From positions 1-62,531 of the forward strand of contig AEZC01000083.1 in assembly GCA_000257205.1 (NCBI GenBank): a stretch of DNA of 62,531 nucleotides, written 5' to 3'. A program made the translations under genes and the position numbers. Below are positions 38,500 to 48,173 of this stretch, piece after piece; position 1 is the first letter of the stretch; each line of letters starts with the position of its first letter. The stretch comes from Vibrio ordalii ATCC 33509. GTDB taxonomy: Bacteria; Pseudomonadota; Gammaproteobacteria; Enterobacterales; Vibrionaceae. A model generated the notes under the pieces. The model saw only the letters and a list, made by a program, of their open reading frames with translations, did no database searches and was not told the DNA's origin.

Positions 38500-39552
38500 T
38501 TATTCTTCGTTATCTTCTTCGTCATCATCTTCAAATTCAGACATGATGTCTTTGCCTAAAAAGGCGAGATCCGTTTTTACTACATCAGGGCGTTTAATTT
38601 TTTCAGAGACTTGAACCGCCATTTTCTCACCAGAGCGGCCCATTTTTACTCGGTAAGTTGGCAGCTCTTCAACAAACATTGTCGCGTGTTTTGGCATTTT
38701 AATTGGAATAATATCACCGACTTGCAGGTCCATTAAGTCACGCAGTGAAATGTCTTGTTCTAATAAATTGACTCGGAAATTGACGGGTACATCCATGATC
38801 TCTTCGCGCAGCGCAGAACTCCAACGTACGTCGGTTTCCATTTTATCCGACTGGACACCCGCATCGAGCAACTCACGAATGGGTTCAACCATCGAATAAG
38901 GCATAACCACGTGGAAATCGCCGCCGCCGCCATCGACTTCGATATGAAACGAGCTCACTACGATCACTTCCGTTGGGCTGACGATATTAGCCATACTTGG
39001 GTTCACTTCTGAATCCAAATATTCAAACTCAACGCCCATCACCGGTGACCAAGCTTCTTTGTAGTCACCGAAAACAATTTTTAACAGTAATTGAATGACT
39101 CGTCGTTCTGTTGGCGTAAATTCGCGCCCTTCAATTCGAGCGTGGAAACGGCCATCGCCACCAAAAAAGTTTTCCACCAAAATGAAGACTAAACGCGCTT
39201 CCATTGTGACCAACGCGGTCCCTTTTAACGGACGAAAACGCACCATGTTCAAGCTGGTTGGAACATAAAGCGTATTTTGGTATTCACCAAACTTCATCAT
39301 CTGCACGCCGTTGATCGACACTTCAGCCGTTTTGCGTAGCATGTTGAATAAACTAATACGCATGTGACGAGCAAAACGTTCGTTGATAAGCTCCAGCGTA
39401 GGCATACGCCCACGGACGATGCGGTCTTGTGAAGAGAAGTCAAAGTTAATCGCCGGCTTACCGGCAACATCGTCATCGTCTTCCGCCTCATCAACACTGT
39501 CTACACCATGAAGTAGAGCATCAATTTCGTCTTGGCTTAATAAATCAGTCAC
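38500..39552 (-). CDS. fliM: Flagellar motor switch protein FliM
   Basis: FliM is the C-ring protein that binds phosphorylated CheY to change rotation. The 350-residue product begins with the CheY-binding peptide MTDLLSQDEIDALLHGV, followed by the CheC-like middle domain (VTMEARLVFILVENFFGGDG) and a C-terminal SpoA domain (LDAGVQSDKMETDVRW, DLMDLQVGDIIPIKMP). The acidic tail (EFEDDDEEDNEE) is longer than in E. coli. Confidence 0.97.
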   Translation of the reverse strand: MTDLLSQDEIDALLHGVDSVDEAEDDDDVAGKPAINFDFSSQDRIVRGRMPTLELINERFARHMRISLFNMLRKTAEVSINGVQMMKFGEYQNTLYVPTSLNMVRFRPLKGTALVTMEARLVFILVENFFGGDGRFHARIEGREFTPTERRVIQLLLKIVFGDYKEAWSPVMGVEFEYLDSEVNPSMANIVSPTEVIVVSSFHIEVDGGGGDFHVVMPYSMVEPIRELLDAGVQSDKMETDVRWSSALREEIMDVPVNFRVNLLEQDISLRDLMDLQVGDIIPIKMPKHATMFVEELPTYRVKMGRSGEKMAVQVSEKIKRPDVVKTDLAFLGKDIMSEFEDDDEEDNEE

Positions 39553-39559
39553 TTCTCAC

Positions 39560-40057
39560 CTACTGCATTACAAAATCGGTAAACAACACTTTTTCGATCA
39601 CAGGTTGCCCAACCGCTTTAGTGAGTGCCGCTTTAATGTCATCGGTCGCCTTATCTCTCAGCTCAATTCGCCCGGTAGGGCTACGAAGCTGCTCCACAGT
39701 GGCAGACGCAAAAGTGGCCAGCAATGAACTTTCAACCAAAGGCGAATGATAACGTGCAAGGCCTTCATTTTTTGAACCTCGCACCATCAACTGCACTTTG
39801 ATTTGCACCAAACGATCTTTTTTATCACCCGTGACGTTAAATACAAACGGTTGTGCAATATTGACGTAAGCCACTGGATCTGTCGGCGAAGCTTGCTGCG
39901 CTGCAGGTGCTTGATCGCTCGTGGCTTCACCCTCACCTCCCCCAATCAAAAAGAGAGCGGCACCACCACCAAGCAGTAACACTACAGCAGCGATAACAAT
40001 AATCAGCAGTTTTTTGTTCCCTTTTGGGGCTTCCGCTCCTAACTCTTCATCGGCCAT
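39560..40057 (-). CDS. fliL: Flagellar basal-body protein FliL
   Basis: FliL is an inner-membrane protein near the stator that supports motor torque. The 165-residue product has one transmembrane helix (about residues 16-39, KLLIIVIAAVVLLLGGGAAL). A Glu/Ala/Pro linker and a periplasmic domain (YVNIAQPFVFNVTGDKKDRL) with a stomatin-like pattern follow. It lies between fliK and fliM. Confidence 0.95.
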   Translation of the reverse strand: MADEELGAEAPKGNKKLLIIVIAAVVLLLGGGAALFLIGGGEGEATSDQAPAAQQASPTDPVAYVNIAQPFVFNVTGDKKDRLVQIKVQLMVRGSKNEGLARYHSPLVESSLLATFASATVEQLRSPTGRIELRDKATDDIKAALTKAVGQPVIEKVLFTDFVMQ

Positions 40058-40090
40058 AATGTTTCTCTATGTCGTTATTTTAATGTTAGT

Positions 40091-42136
40091 TTAAGCGTAA
40101 TAACTGATTCCATCACGCTTTGATGCGACATTCAAATCAAGTTTGACGTCTGTATCAAGGTTTTCTTCGTCTAAATAGCTTCCGTTGCGCGCCAATTGAC
40201 CAGATTGAGCATCCCCATCGGCAGTGTAGCGCGCTTGTTGCTGACCAGCACTCTGTTGTTGAACAGAAGTCTCACCCAACTGTACACCTTGCTGTGCCAA
40301 CATTTCTCGTAGCCTTGGCATCGATTGTTCAATCACATCCCGAGCTTGATGGTTAGCGACCGTAAAATGGACCGTCGTATGATCACCATTCATATTCATA
40401 CGAATTTGCAAACGCCCTAATTCGGGAGGATCCAAACGAATATCAACATGCTTGAGGTTTTTCGACATCATCATTTGCAGCCGTTCCGCCATTTGCTCAC
40501 TGGCCATTTCTCGGTTGAACAATAAAGGGGGCTGTTGCGCGGCTTGTAAGTTGTCAGCACGGCTCTGCGTCGCGTTCAAACCATGTTGCCCCAAAGCACT
40601 CGAAAGCTGCTGCGCTAATGTGCCCTCTTTTTGCTCTTGAGCAGACCCTGCATCATTCACACCCGATAACGCTTTCGCGCCTAATCCGGCTTTGAGTAGC
40701 GCGGGGTTGAGTGGTAATTCTGCATGTGTTGCAGCTGGTATCGCGGCCGCATTCGCTAACTGTTGTATTTGTAGATTGGATAACTCATTGCTTGCTGTCA
40801 CAAGAGGTGACGATGCTAGTGCGGCTTTGTCTGCCACCACGGCGGCCTGCATGGTTTGAGATTGTTGCTGAGCTAAGGCTTGCTGAACAGAATGGGCTAA
40901 TGAAACCGGCGTATTTTTACCCTTGAGGACCGTTTCACTTTGTGCCACGTCTAGAGGTAATGCTTGCCCTTCGGCAACAGCTGTGTTGGCCCAAGGAATG
41001 GCTGCAGAAGCCAATAACATCTCTGTGGGCAAACCTTGCTGATCATTTTCCGCATCGGTTTGTGTTGTATTCGTAGATGGAGAGAGTGGCAGCTTGCTCT
41101 GTGCTAAATTTGTCGTCAATTGTGAATCAAGCGCTTTTGCCTCAACTAAAGATGATGGCTCCATGGGCATGCCGTTATCACTTTTTGTCGCCGCGTTAGC
41201 TGCTACATCGCCAACTTCAGTTGTGGTAAGTAAAGTGGCCTCATCCTCTATCGCTTGCGACAAAGCGCTTACTTGCACTGACTTTGTATCTTGAGGCGGC
41301 TGAATGAATTTTCGGACTGATTCCGGCAGGATGAGTTCACCACTCTCTTCAGTCTCTGCGCTTAAGCCTGATGCCGTAGGTGAACCTTCCGCAGCCATAG
41401 AACGCTCTTTGCCCTGATGAATAGGCAGCACACGCTCTGCATCTTGTTCCGTGATGTGCTGATCAGATAATGGAGCTTGCTCATTCACTGACGTCGGTGC
41501 TACTAGTTCAGTAGTGGGTTTAGCGAATGCATCCGGTACTGGGATTTGTGCAGTCGCTAGCGCTTTTTGCTCAGCTTGATCCGCAGAGTCACCTGCATTG
41601 TCATCGATTTGCACCTCTACTGGATGAGGGTTTTGTGGCAAGGTTTTGCCGTTTTGGTCAGCAAGTGCTTGATTGGCGCTATTTAAACGGCCAAGGATTT
41701 CATCGCCATCGCTCATAACTTGTGCTGTTTTCTGCTGAAGAGCGGAGTCATCAACCTCTGCTGAAGGGGGTAATTTTGTTTGCACGGTAGCAACATCGGC
41801 CTCTTCACTCAAGGCCTCACCAAGTTCTTTATCTAACAAGGCATCGCTACTTTGGGCAGCCACCTCATCGGTGAGCACAGCTCCCTCATCCAGCGCCTTA
41901 AAGTCAGTTTCTGCCGAAGATTCAGTGCTACGACCCATAATGAGGGTGGTCAGCTTTTCAAAAAAACCTTGAGATTCAGAACCTTCACTCACCGTATCAG
42001 AGCCTGCTTTACTCACGCTGGCCATTTTAGAGGTGTCGGATGGTGTTGTAATATTTACATTCATATCCATGATGCTCGCACTAAAAACAGAGGATGACGC
42101 GGATTCATTATTGGCCAGTAAGCCATGTTTCATCAT
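40091..42136 (-). CDS. fliK: Flagellar hook-length control protein FliK
   Basis: FliK is the secreted ruler that measures hook length and triggers FlhB switching. The 681-residue product is rich in Gln, Ala, Ser and Glu over most of its length, with low complexity expected of a ruler. Its conserved C-terminal domain reads LKHVDIRLDPPELGRLQIRM and TVHFTVANHQARDVIEQSMP. The start is uncertain. No candidate ATG (42136, 42070 or 42064) has a strong ribosome-binding site, and MNVNITTPSDTSK at 42064 looks like a natural N-terminus. A sigma-54-like promoter and a 16-bp tandem repeat lie upstream. Confidence 0.92.
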   Translation of the reverse strand: MMKHGLLANNESASSSVFSASIMDMNVNITTPSDTSKMASVSKAGSDTVSEGSESQGFFEKLTTLIMGRSTESSAETDFKALDEGAVLTDEVAAQSSDALLDKELGEALSEEADVATVQTKLPPSAEVDDSALQQKTAQVMSDGDEILGRLNSANQALADQNGKTLPQNPHPVEVQIDDNAGDSADQAEQKALATAQIPVPDAFAKPTTELVAPTSVNEQAPLSDQHITEQDAERVLPIHQGKERSMAAEGSPTASGLSAETEESGELILPESVRKFIQPPQDTKSVQVSALSQAIEDEATLLTTTEVGDVAANAATKSDNGMPMEPSSLVEAKALDSQLTTNLAQSKLPLSPSTNTTQTDAENDQQGLPTEMLLASAAIPWANTAVAEGQALPLDVAQSETVLKGKNTPVSLAHSVQQALAQQQSQTMQAAVVADKAALASSPLVTASNELSNLQIQQLANAAAIPAATHAELPLNPALLKAGLGAKALSGVNDAGSAQEQKEGTLAQQLSSALGQHGLNATQSRADNLQAAQQPPLLFNREMASEQMAERLQMMMSKNLKHVDIRLDPPELGRLQIRMNMNGDHTTVHFTVANHQARDVIEQSMPRLREMLAQQGVQLGETSVQQQSAGQQQARYTADGDAQSGQLARNGSYLDEENLDTDVKLDLNVASKRDGISYYA

Positions 42137-42188
42137 TTTTTGACGATGGCGTAGTGGATTAACCTAATGAACTCCGTGATTAGTCAGA

Positions 42189-42205
42189 AGCAAGAAATAA
42201 GCCAA
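42189..42205 (-). promoter_or_regulatory. Candidate sigma-54 promoter for fliK
   Basis: The minus strand reads TTGGCTTATTTCTTGCT, with GG and GC exactly ten bases apart as the -24/-12 elements require. The transcription start would be about 40 bases before the first fliK ATG. It lies between the tandem repeat and fliK. Confidence 0.6.
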
Positions 42206-42276
42206 GCCTTCAATATCGATAAGAAAGTATGACACCCATCTAATTGGACACATTGACGACTTGAGGCGTCAGTGAC

Positions 42277-42388
42277 TTAAAACTTATTTTGATTAAAACT
42301 TATGTTGCTTAAAACTTATGTTGCTTAAAACTTATGTTGCTTAAAACTTATGTTGCTTAAAACTTATGTTGCTTAAAACTTGTGTTGA
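42277..42388. repeat. 16-bp tandem repeat (seven copies) overlapping the fliJ stop
   Basis: The unit TTAAAACTTATGTTGC occurs five times identically (42293-42372). It is flanked by diverged copies TTAAAACTTATTTTGA (42277-42292) and TTAAAACTTGTGTTGA (42373-42388), and a further degenerate partial copy follows. The last whole unit contains the fliJ stop codon and encodes its final residues QHKF. The unit length is not a multiple of three and each unit carries TAA in some frame. Confidence 0.97.
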
Positions 42389-42825
42389 TTAGAACGTTGC
42401 CGACTAAAGAGCAGTGTAGAAAACTCATCCATCTGCTTCTGCTCTCGTTTATCTTGCAGACGTTGCGCTTCTATCTGTTTTTTTTCAATGAGCCATTCGT
42501 AAGAGCGTCGCTGTTTTCTCACTTCCATCCAATGCTCTTGGCAGTTCTCTACCTGATTTTTGAAGTGTTGTTCTGCATCTCTTTGTTTGACAAGGGTTTC
42601 ATCTAACTGGGTAAGAAATCGGTTTAAGTGTCCATATTGGCTCGCCGTCAAACCTGACATGCCGCGCTCCATAAGCTGCTGACAATAATCCAGTCGGTAT
42701 TGTTCAATCTGCGCCAACTGCTTGTAATAGCTCTCTAGCTCATCACGCGATTTAGATAACGCCATCACGGCTTTTTCTTCTTTGTCTTTGGCTTGATCAA
42801 GCAAAAACTCGAGTGCGTTATCCAT
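42373..42825 (-). CDS. fliJ: Flagellar export chaperone FliJ
   Basis: FliJ links the FliI ATPase ring to the FlhA gate. The 150-residue product is almost entirely charged alpha-helix with coiled-coil character (KEEKAVMALSKSRDELESYY), as expected. The last codons and stop lie inside the first unit of the 16-bp tandem repeat, so the C-terminus QHKF derives from repeat sequence. It lies three bases downstream of fliI. Confidence 0.93.
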   Translation of the reverse strand: MDNALEFLLDQAKDKEEKAVMALSKSRDELESYYKQLAQIEQYRLDYCQQLMERGMSGLTASQYGHLNRFLTQLDETLVKQRDAEQHFKNQVENCQEHWMEVRKQRRSYEWLIEKKQIEAQRLQDKREQKQMDEFSTLLFSRQRSNQHKF

Positions 42826-42828
42826 CGA

Positions 42829-44151
42829 TTACCCCACTTGCAAAACGTGCTTGAGCATATTGACGCACATGTCGTAAGGAACCGAATCCTTCATCCCTTG
42901 CTGCAAATATTCATCCAGCCTAGGTTTTAGCGTAAATGCACTGTCAATCGCAGGGTCCGTCCCCGGCTTGTAAGCACCGATAGAAACGAGATCTTGATTT
43001 TTCCGACAGATGGAGAGTATTTGACGCACCGCTTTCGACATCAACAGATGTTCATCGGTGGTGATTTGTGGCATGACACGGCTGACCGATTTCTCTACAT
43101 CAATCGCTGGGTAATGCCCGGCATCGGCCATTTCTCGTGATAAAACAATGTGACCATCAAGAATGGCTCGCGATGCGTCAGCGATCGGGTCTTGTAGATC
43201 ATCCCCTTCGGTGAGCACGGTAAAGAAAGCGGTAATTGATCCTTGGTGAGGACCGCCATTTCCCGCTCGTTCAACCAAGGCGGGCAGTTTAGCAAACACC
43301 GATGGCGGATAACCTTTTGTGGCTGGCGGCTCACCCACAGATAACGCAATTTCACGTTGCGCTTGGGCAAAACGAGTCAACGAGTCCATTAGTAGCAACA
43401 CATCTAACCCTTGATCACGAAAGTATTCCGCAATCGCTAACGCGGTTTGACATCCTTTTAAACGCATCAGTGGCGAGGAGTCCGCAGGCGCGGCTACCAC
43501 CACTGAACGTTGACGTCCATCAACGCCTAAAATCTCTTCAATAAACTCTTTTACTTCTCGGCCACGTTCACCAATCAGCCCCACCACCACCACTTGAGCG
43601 GTTGTGCCACGGGTCATCATGCCAAGCGTTACCGACTTACCGACACCAGAACCAGCAAATAAACCAATCCGCTGCCCTTTACCCACCGTGAGTAAACCGT
43701 TGATCGCTTTTAGGCCAACGTCCAGAGGTTCTGTTATGGGTTTGCGAGCTAATGGATTGATAGGGTCAGCATTAAACGATGCGCGCTTTTCGGTATAAAT
43801 AGGCCCTAGCCCATCGAGTGGGTTACCGACACCATCAATCACCCGTCCAAGCAGTTCCATCCCAACAGGCAGGCCCGTGTCCCCTGTCATTGGGGTAACT
43901 TTAGCTCCGGGCAGTACGCCTGTTATCTGTTCGCTGGGCATCAGATAGAGGTTATCGCCAGAAAAGCCAACCACTTCCGCTTCCATTTCTCCGGACATGG
44001 TTTCTACTTTACATAAGCTGCCAATGGGGGCTTTACAACCGGTAGCCTCAAGGGTTAAACCAACCACACGGACCAATTTGCCCGATGCCATTGGGCGGCA
44101 GGTTAACCCTTCCGTTTTGTATTGACTAAGGCGATCGGCAAGAGACAACAC
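42829..44151 (-). CDS. fliI: Flagellum-specific ATP synthase FliI
   Basis: FliI is the ATPase that energises export substrate unfolding. The 440-residue product is related to F1-beta. It has the Walker [18 protein letters not shown], the [20 protein letters not shown]alker B region and the motif [21 protein letters not shown]. The start overlaps the fliH stop by one base. Confidence 0.98.
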   Translation of the reverse strand: MLSLADRLSQYKTEGLTCRPMASGKLVRVVGLTLEATGCKAPIGSLCKVETMSGEMEAEVVGFSGDNLYLMPSEQITGVLPGAKVTPMTGDTGLPVGMELLGRVIDGVGNPLDGLGPIYTEKRASFNADPINPLARKPITEPLDVGLKAINGLLTVGKGQRIGLFAGSGVGKSVTLGMMTRGTTAQVVVVGLIGERGREVKEFIEEILGVDGRQRSVVVAAPADSSPLMRLKGCQTALAIAEYFRDQGLDVLLLMDSLTRFAQAQREIALSVGEPPATKGYPPSVFAKLPALVERAGNGGPHQGSITAFFTVLTEGDDLQDPIADASRAILDGHIVLSREMADAGHYPAIDVEKSVSRVMPQITTDEHLLMSKAVRQILSICRKNQDLVSIGAYKPGTDPAIDSAFTLKPRLDEYLQQGMKDSVPYDMCVNMLKHVLQVG

Positions 44152-44954
44152 TATTGATCACCTTGTTGGTGACGATTGGTGCCACAAAAACTTTTCAACA
44201 CGCTACGAATACGATCTTCCATTCGATAATTCACACTCGATTCACCTGCTTCAATCTGGACGTCACCGCGATTTAACGCTGGCTCTTTGACCAATGTCCA
44301 GTTTCGGAAATCCAGCTCTTTTTCGCCATAAGCAGAGTGAATCACTTCGACATCTTCTGGATGGAGTTTTAATGTGATGGCATGGCCGGATACAGGCAGG
44401 GATTCAACCGACGATTTGACGGTATCTAAGATCACTTGTGGATTGGTTTGTACCTCAATGTGAACGACTTCTTTGACCAAGGTTAAAACCATATCGACCA
44501 GCTGTTTTTCAACTTGGGCATTCATCAACTCTAGCGGTTGAGCAAATTGATTGGCAAGACCAACGAAAATATTGACCTGCTGCTGGATGAGGGTTTGCCC
44601 TTCAGCGATACCGTCTATTTTTCCTTGCTCAACACCTTCTTGGTGTCCTGCAATCAGCCCTTCTTCTTTGCCTTTTTCATAGCCTTGTTTGAATCCGGCT
44701 TCTTGACCTTGATGCAAACCTTCTTGATAAGCCCCTTGTTTGATCTGGCCAATCTCTTCTTCGCTGAGTTGCAGCGGCTCTTCAGCCACTGGCTCATCAA
44801 AACTTGGCATCCAACCGGGGTCGTAGTTCATTGCCGTTTCTTTGGCTTTTTTATTGATCTCTGCGCCGTAGTCAGGCAACCCCCACTTTTTGGCTTGTTC
44901 AATATTAGCGTCTGCATCTAAACGTAAAAAGCCGCGTTTTCTTTCTCCAGACAT
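44151..44954 (-). CDS. fliH: Flagellar assembly protein FliH
   Basis: FliH regulates FliI and anchors it to the C-ring. The 267-residue product has an N-terminal Trp/Pro-containing region and a striking run of G-x-x-x-G type repeats ([17 protein letters not shown] and [17 protein letters not shown], about residues 84-126) that is typical of FliH helices. A C-terminal globular domain ([17 protein letters not shown]) follows. It is translationally coupled to fliI. Confidence 0.96.
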   Translation of the reverse strand: MSGERKRGFLRLDADANIEQAKKWGLPDYGAEINKKAKETAMNYDPGWMPSFDEPVAEEPLQLSEEEIGQIKQGAYQEGLHQGQEAGFKQGYEKGKEEGLIAGHQEGVEQGKIDGIAEGQTLIQQQVNIFVGLANQFAQPLELMNAQVEKQLVDMVLTLVKEVVHIEVQTNPQVILDTVKSSVESLPVSGHAITLKLHPEDVEVIHSAYGEKELDFRNWTLVKEPALNRGDVQIEAGESSVNYRMEDRIRSVLKSFCGTNRHQQGDQ

Positions 44955-44984
44955 AATGCTACCTATTGTTGAGTCAGGGTTAGA

Positions 44985-46028
44985 TTATAAGAATTCGTCC
45001 GCGCCGCCAGACAGCATGATTTCACCGCTGTCGGCCATGCGACGTGCAATCGCCAGAATCTCTTTTTGCGCCGCTTCAACGTCAGAGACTTTAATGGGTG
45101 GCATGGCTTCAAGATCATCTTTCATCATCTCAGCAGCACGTTTTGACATGTTTTTGAAGATCTTCTCGCGCAAGGCATCATCAGCACCTTTGAGTGCTTT
45201 TTGCAGCACATCTTGCGGTACATCACGCAGCAATTTTTGAATACCTTGGTCGTCGACTTCGACTAAGTTTTCGAACACGAACATCAGATCTTGGATCTGC
45301 GTTGCCATGTCTTCATCTTGCTCACGCATCTGATCCATGAGCAAGCCCTCAAGATTATTATCGAGGTAGTTCATGATATCGGCCGCCGCTTTCAAACCAC
45401 CAATTTTCGCGGCTTGCGCACCCGCTTGGCCTGCGAACTGTTTCTCCATGATTTCATTTAGCTCAGCTAATGCAGAAGGTTGTACTTCTTCAAGGTTAGC
45501 GATACGCATTAGTAAATCTAAACTGTCACGCTGTGCAAACTGCGCCAAAATTTCAGCCGATTGATCTGGTTCTAAATACGATAAAACAATGGTTTGGATT
45601 TGTGGGTGTTCATTAACAATGATGCTCGCTACTTGTCGCGGATCCATCCATTTCAATGAATCCAAGCCTTTTGATCCCGTACCCAACAAAATTTGATCGA
45701 CCAAGTTATTGGCCTTATCGGCACCTAATGCAGCAATAAGCGCATTACGCATAAAGTCTTCACTACCCATACCGATATTGGTGTATTTCTGAATATCTTC
45801 GAGGAAAGCACGATGCACCGCGCCCACTTTTTCTTGGCTGAGCTCTTTCGCTTTCGCCATCGCGCTACCGACTCGTTGTACCTGCTTAGGTTCAAGATGA
45901 CGAATGATACCTGCAGCGTCTTGTTCGTTTAAACTCAGCAGCAAAATAGCGGCTTTTTCATCACCAGAAATCGTTGATATATCGATCTTTGATTCTTCCA
46001 CTTCGGTTCCATTTTTATTTTCAGGCAT
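44985..46028 (-). CDS. fliG: Flagellar motor switch protein FliG
   Basis: FliG is the rotor protein that interacts with the stator for torque. The 347-residue product has the EHPQ-containing middle domain (VNEHPQIQTIVLSYLEPDQ). Its C-terminal torque domain includes LMFVFENLVEVDDQGIQKLL with charged residues of the torque helix. The start overlaps the fliF stop by eight bases. Confidence 0.98.
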   Translation of the reverse strand: MPENKNGTEVEESKIDISTISGDEKAAILLLSLNEQDAAGIIRHLEPKQVQRVGSAMAKAKELSQEKVGAVHRAFLEDIQKYTNIGMGSEDFMRNALIAALGADKANNLVDQILLGTGSKGLDSLKWMDPRQVASIIVNEHPQIQTIVLSYLEPDQSAEILAQFAQRDSLDLLMRIANLEEVQPSALAELNEIMEKQFAGQAGAQAAKIGGLKAAADIMNYLDNNLEGLLMDQMREQDEDMATQIQDLMFVFENLVEVDDQGIQKLLRDVPQDVLQKALKGADDALREKIFKNMSKRAAEMMKDDLEAMPPIKVSDVEAAQKEILAIARRMADSGEIMLSGGADEFL

Positions 46029-47763
46029 TTTGCATCCAATTCTTCACTACTTGAGCCGCAAGTTCAGGCTCGTTAGCCACCAGAGCACGCACCGCTTTCA
46101 GTACATCCTCATCCTTGTGTAAGTTTGGCAAATCAATACCGGAACCAAACTCAAAGAGATCACCGCCGTCAATACCACTACCAATTAAGCTAGTCTCTCC
46201 ATCCGCACCAATCGGTAAACCATCAGGTCCGTACATTGGGTCATCATCATCCGCAGCAGGGTTGAGCAGTTTTTTCAATGCAGGACGAACTAACACTAAA
46301 ATCACAACGACAATCACTAGCGCACTGGCGAACCAACGAATCCAGTCGTTGAAGTTAGGATGTTCCCAGATAGGCACATCAGCCATAGTTTCAACTTCAG
46401 GCACGGCAAATTGCATGCTAAGCACATTCAATAAATCGCCCCTGTTTTCATCAAACCCAACCGTCCCAATTAACACTTGACGCACGGCATTAATTTCACT
46501 TTCACTCAGCGAAGTGTAGGTGACTTCTCCTGTCTCTGGATTCACTGAAGAACGGTTTTTAATCGCTACCGCCACCGTTTGTCGGTTAACAACACCGGAC
46601 TGCCTGCGCTCATGGCTAATGGTAGTATCGAGTTCAAAATTGCGAGTGGCTTCTTTGTGCACAGAACCTTGCCCGAGTATCGAACCATCTTTCATCTGCG
46701 CAACGTCTTGAGGAATCGAAGCATCCGCTGGGGGTTGATTACTTAATGCACCCGGAACACCAGCGACCATACTACCGTTGTTATAATCTTCAAGCGTATA
46801 TTCACTGCGAGTTGCGGGGGTATTGGGATCAAAACGTTTACGCGTTTGTTCAATGGCACTGAAATCCAGTTGGATATCCACTTGGGCGGTATAATTACCA
46901 AAACCTAGAATTGGGATTAATACCGAATCAATTTTTTCACGTAAAGCTTCTTCTTGCTTACGCTCAAGTTCTTGCTCTTTACGACGGGCTGACGACACAG
47001 GGTCTTGAGAACCTGAGCTGAGTAAACGACCATGTTGATCCGTCACGGTAATTCGGTTGGGCTTCATCCCAGGTACAGCACTGGCGACCATATCGACAAT
47101 AGAGTCGACCTCTTCTTGTTTGAGGTTCGCGCCAGTTCGTAAGGTAAGAAAGACAGTTGCGGATGCATCTTGGTTATGCCGTACAAATACGCTCTGCTTT
47201 GGCAGCGCCAGCAACACACGAGCTTTGTTGACGAGCTTCATCTCTTCGATTGCTTTAGCAAGTTGACGCTCACGGCTAAGTTTTAGCCGCTCTTGTTCAA
47301 GACGTTGTGATACACCAAAGCCCATGTCTTGCATCAAGATTTCATCGCCCGCTTGCTTGTTTTGATTTAACCCTGCACGGACAAGGTTGAGTTTTAAGCT
47401 GTTGTATTCACCCGATGGCACCAAAATAGTGTTGCCATCTAATTTGTAGGTCAGTTTCTGCTGGTCAAGATAATCAAGGACGGGTATAAGCTCTTCGGTT
47501 TCATAAGCACCAAGCGGGCGCATTTCAGGTTCTCGAACCCAAAAGAACAACATGACAATCAACGCGACACAGATGGAAATAGAGAGGACTAACACCACTT
47601 GGCGCAACAAGTCTAGATCACCCATCGCAAAATCGCTTTTGGATGAACTCTTCTCTTCAAGATCTGGGTTTTGCGTGTCCATGTCTAGCTCTGAGCTCGC
47701 CATCAAAGCGTGGTCAGCACCACTGGTCACGGTAAGATCGGTTGTTTGCTTATCTTCTGTCAC
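46021..47763 (-). CDS. fliF: Flagellar MS-ring protein FliF
   Basis: FliF builds the MS-ring in the inner membrane. The 580-residue product has two transmembrane helices (about 53-72 and 456-475). Between them lie the periplasmic ring-building domains (MAVA-type lipoprotein-like region VRAGLNQNKQAGDEILMQDM and KARVLLALPKQSVFVR). The C-terminal FliG-binding tail ends VKNWMQNA. It lies 14 bases after fliE. Confidence 0.97.
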   Translation of the reverse strand: MTEDKQTTDLTVTSGADHALMASSELDMDTQNPDLEEKSSSKSDFAMGDLDLLRQVVLVLSISICVALIVMLFFWVREPEMRPLGAYETEELIPVLDYLDQQKLTYKLDGNTILVPSGEYNSLKLNLVRAGLNQNKQAGDEILMQDMGFGVSQRLEQERLKLSRERQLAKAIEEMKLVNKARVLLALPKQSVFVRHNQDASATVFLTLRTGANLKQEEVDSIVDMVASAVPGMKPNRITVTDQHGRLLSSGSQDPVSSARRKEQELERKQEEALREKIDSVLIPILGFGNYTAQVDIQLDFSAIEQTRKRFDPNTPATRSEYTLEDYNNGSMVAGVPGALSNQPPADASIPQDVAQMKDGSILGQGSVHKEATRNFELDTTISHERRQSGVVNRQTVAVAIKNRSSVNPETGEVTYTSLSESEINAVRQVLIGTVGFDENRGDLLNVLSMQFAVPEVETMADVPIWEHPNFNDWIRWFASALVIVVVILVLVRPALKKLLNPAADDDDPMYGPDGLPIGADGETSLIGSGIDGGDLFEFGSGIDLPNLHKDEDVLKAVRALVANEPELAAQVVKNWMQNA

Positions 47764-47777
47764 GGCATCTACCTAAT

Positions 47778-48107
47778 TTATACAGGCATATTCATGAGTT
47801 CTTTGTAGGCTTCAACAAGTTTATTGCGAACTTGAATCGTTGCCTCAAAGGCTACACTCGACTTATTACGAGCAATCATCACATCCGATAGTGAGACATT
47901 TTCATCTCCCCGATCAAAGCGGGTTTGTAGATTACCTGAGGTCTTTTGCAAGCTGTTCACGTTATTAATGGCTTTGGAAAGCATATCGCCAAAATCAGCG
48001 CTCACACTTTGTCCGGTTGCCGTAGGACGAGCATTGGTTGCTTCCAACATCATTGTTTGCATTTCGCTGTTTAAACCATCAAGTCTCATTGCTACCTCCA
48101 ACGCCAA
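47778..48107 (-). CDS. fliE: Flagellar hook-basal body protein FliE
   Basis: FliE joins the MS-ring to the rod and is an early export substrate. The 109-residue product ends with the typical VSLSDVMIARNKSSVAFEAT and RNKLVEAYKELMNMPV. It heads the fliEFGHIJ run, with a good sigma-54 promoter just upstream and a GGAGG ribosome-binding site. Confidence 0.96.
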   Translation of the reverse strand: MALEVAMRLDGLNSEMQTMMLEATNARPTATGQSVSADFGDMLSKAINNVNSLQKTSGNLQTRFDRGDENVSLSDVMIARNKSSVAFEATIQVRNKLVEAYKELMNMPV

Positions 48108-48142
48108 ATCTTTGACTGCTGTGCTGCTTCTTTCAGTAATAC

Positions 48143-48159
48143 AGCAATTTATATGCCAT
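48143..48159 (-). promoter_or_regulatory. Sigma-54 promoter for fliEFGHIJ
   Basis: The minus strand reads ATGGCATATAAATTGCT, with GG and GC ten bases apart and strong agreement with TGGCAC-N5-TTGC. The start of transcription would be about 25 bases before fliE. FlrC is the expected activator. Confidence 0.85.
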
Positions 48160-48173
48160 CGCCTGCTTTTTGT

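Noticed and set aside
42277..42388. The 16-bp repeats as a CRISPR array
   Set aside because: The units are directly adjacent with no spacers, and no cas genes are nearby. It is a simple tandem repeat.
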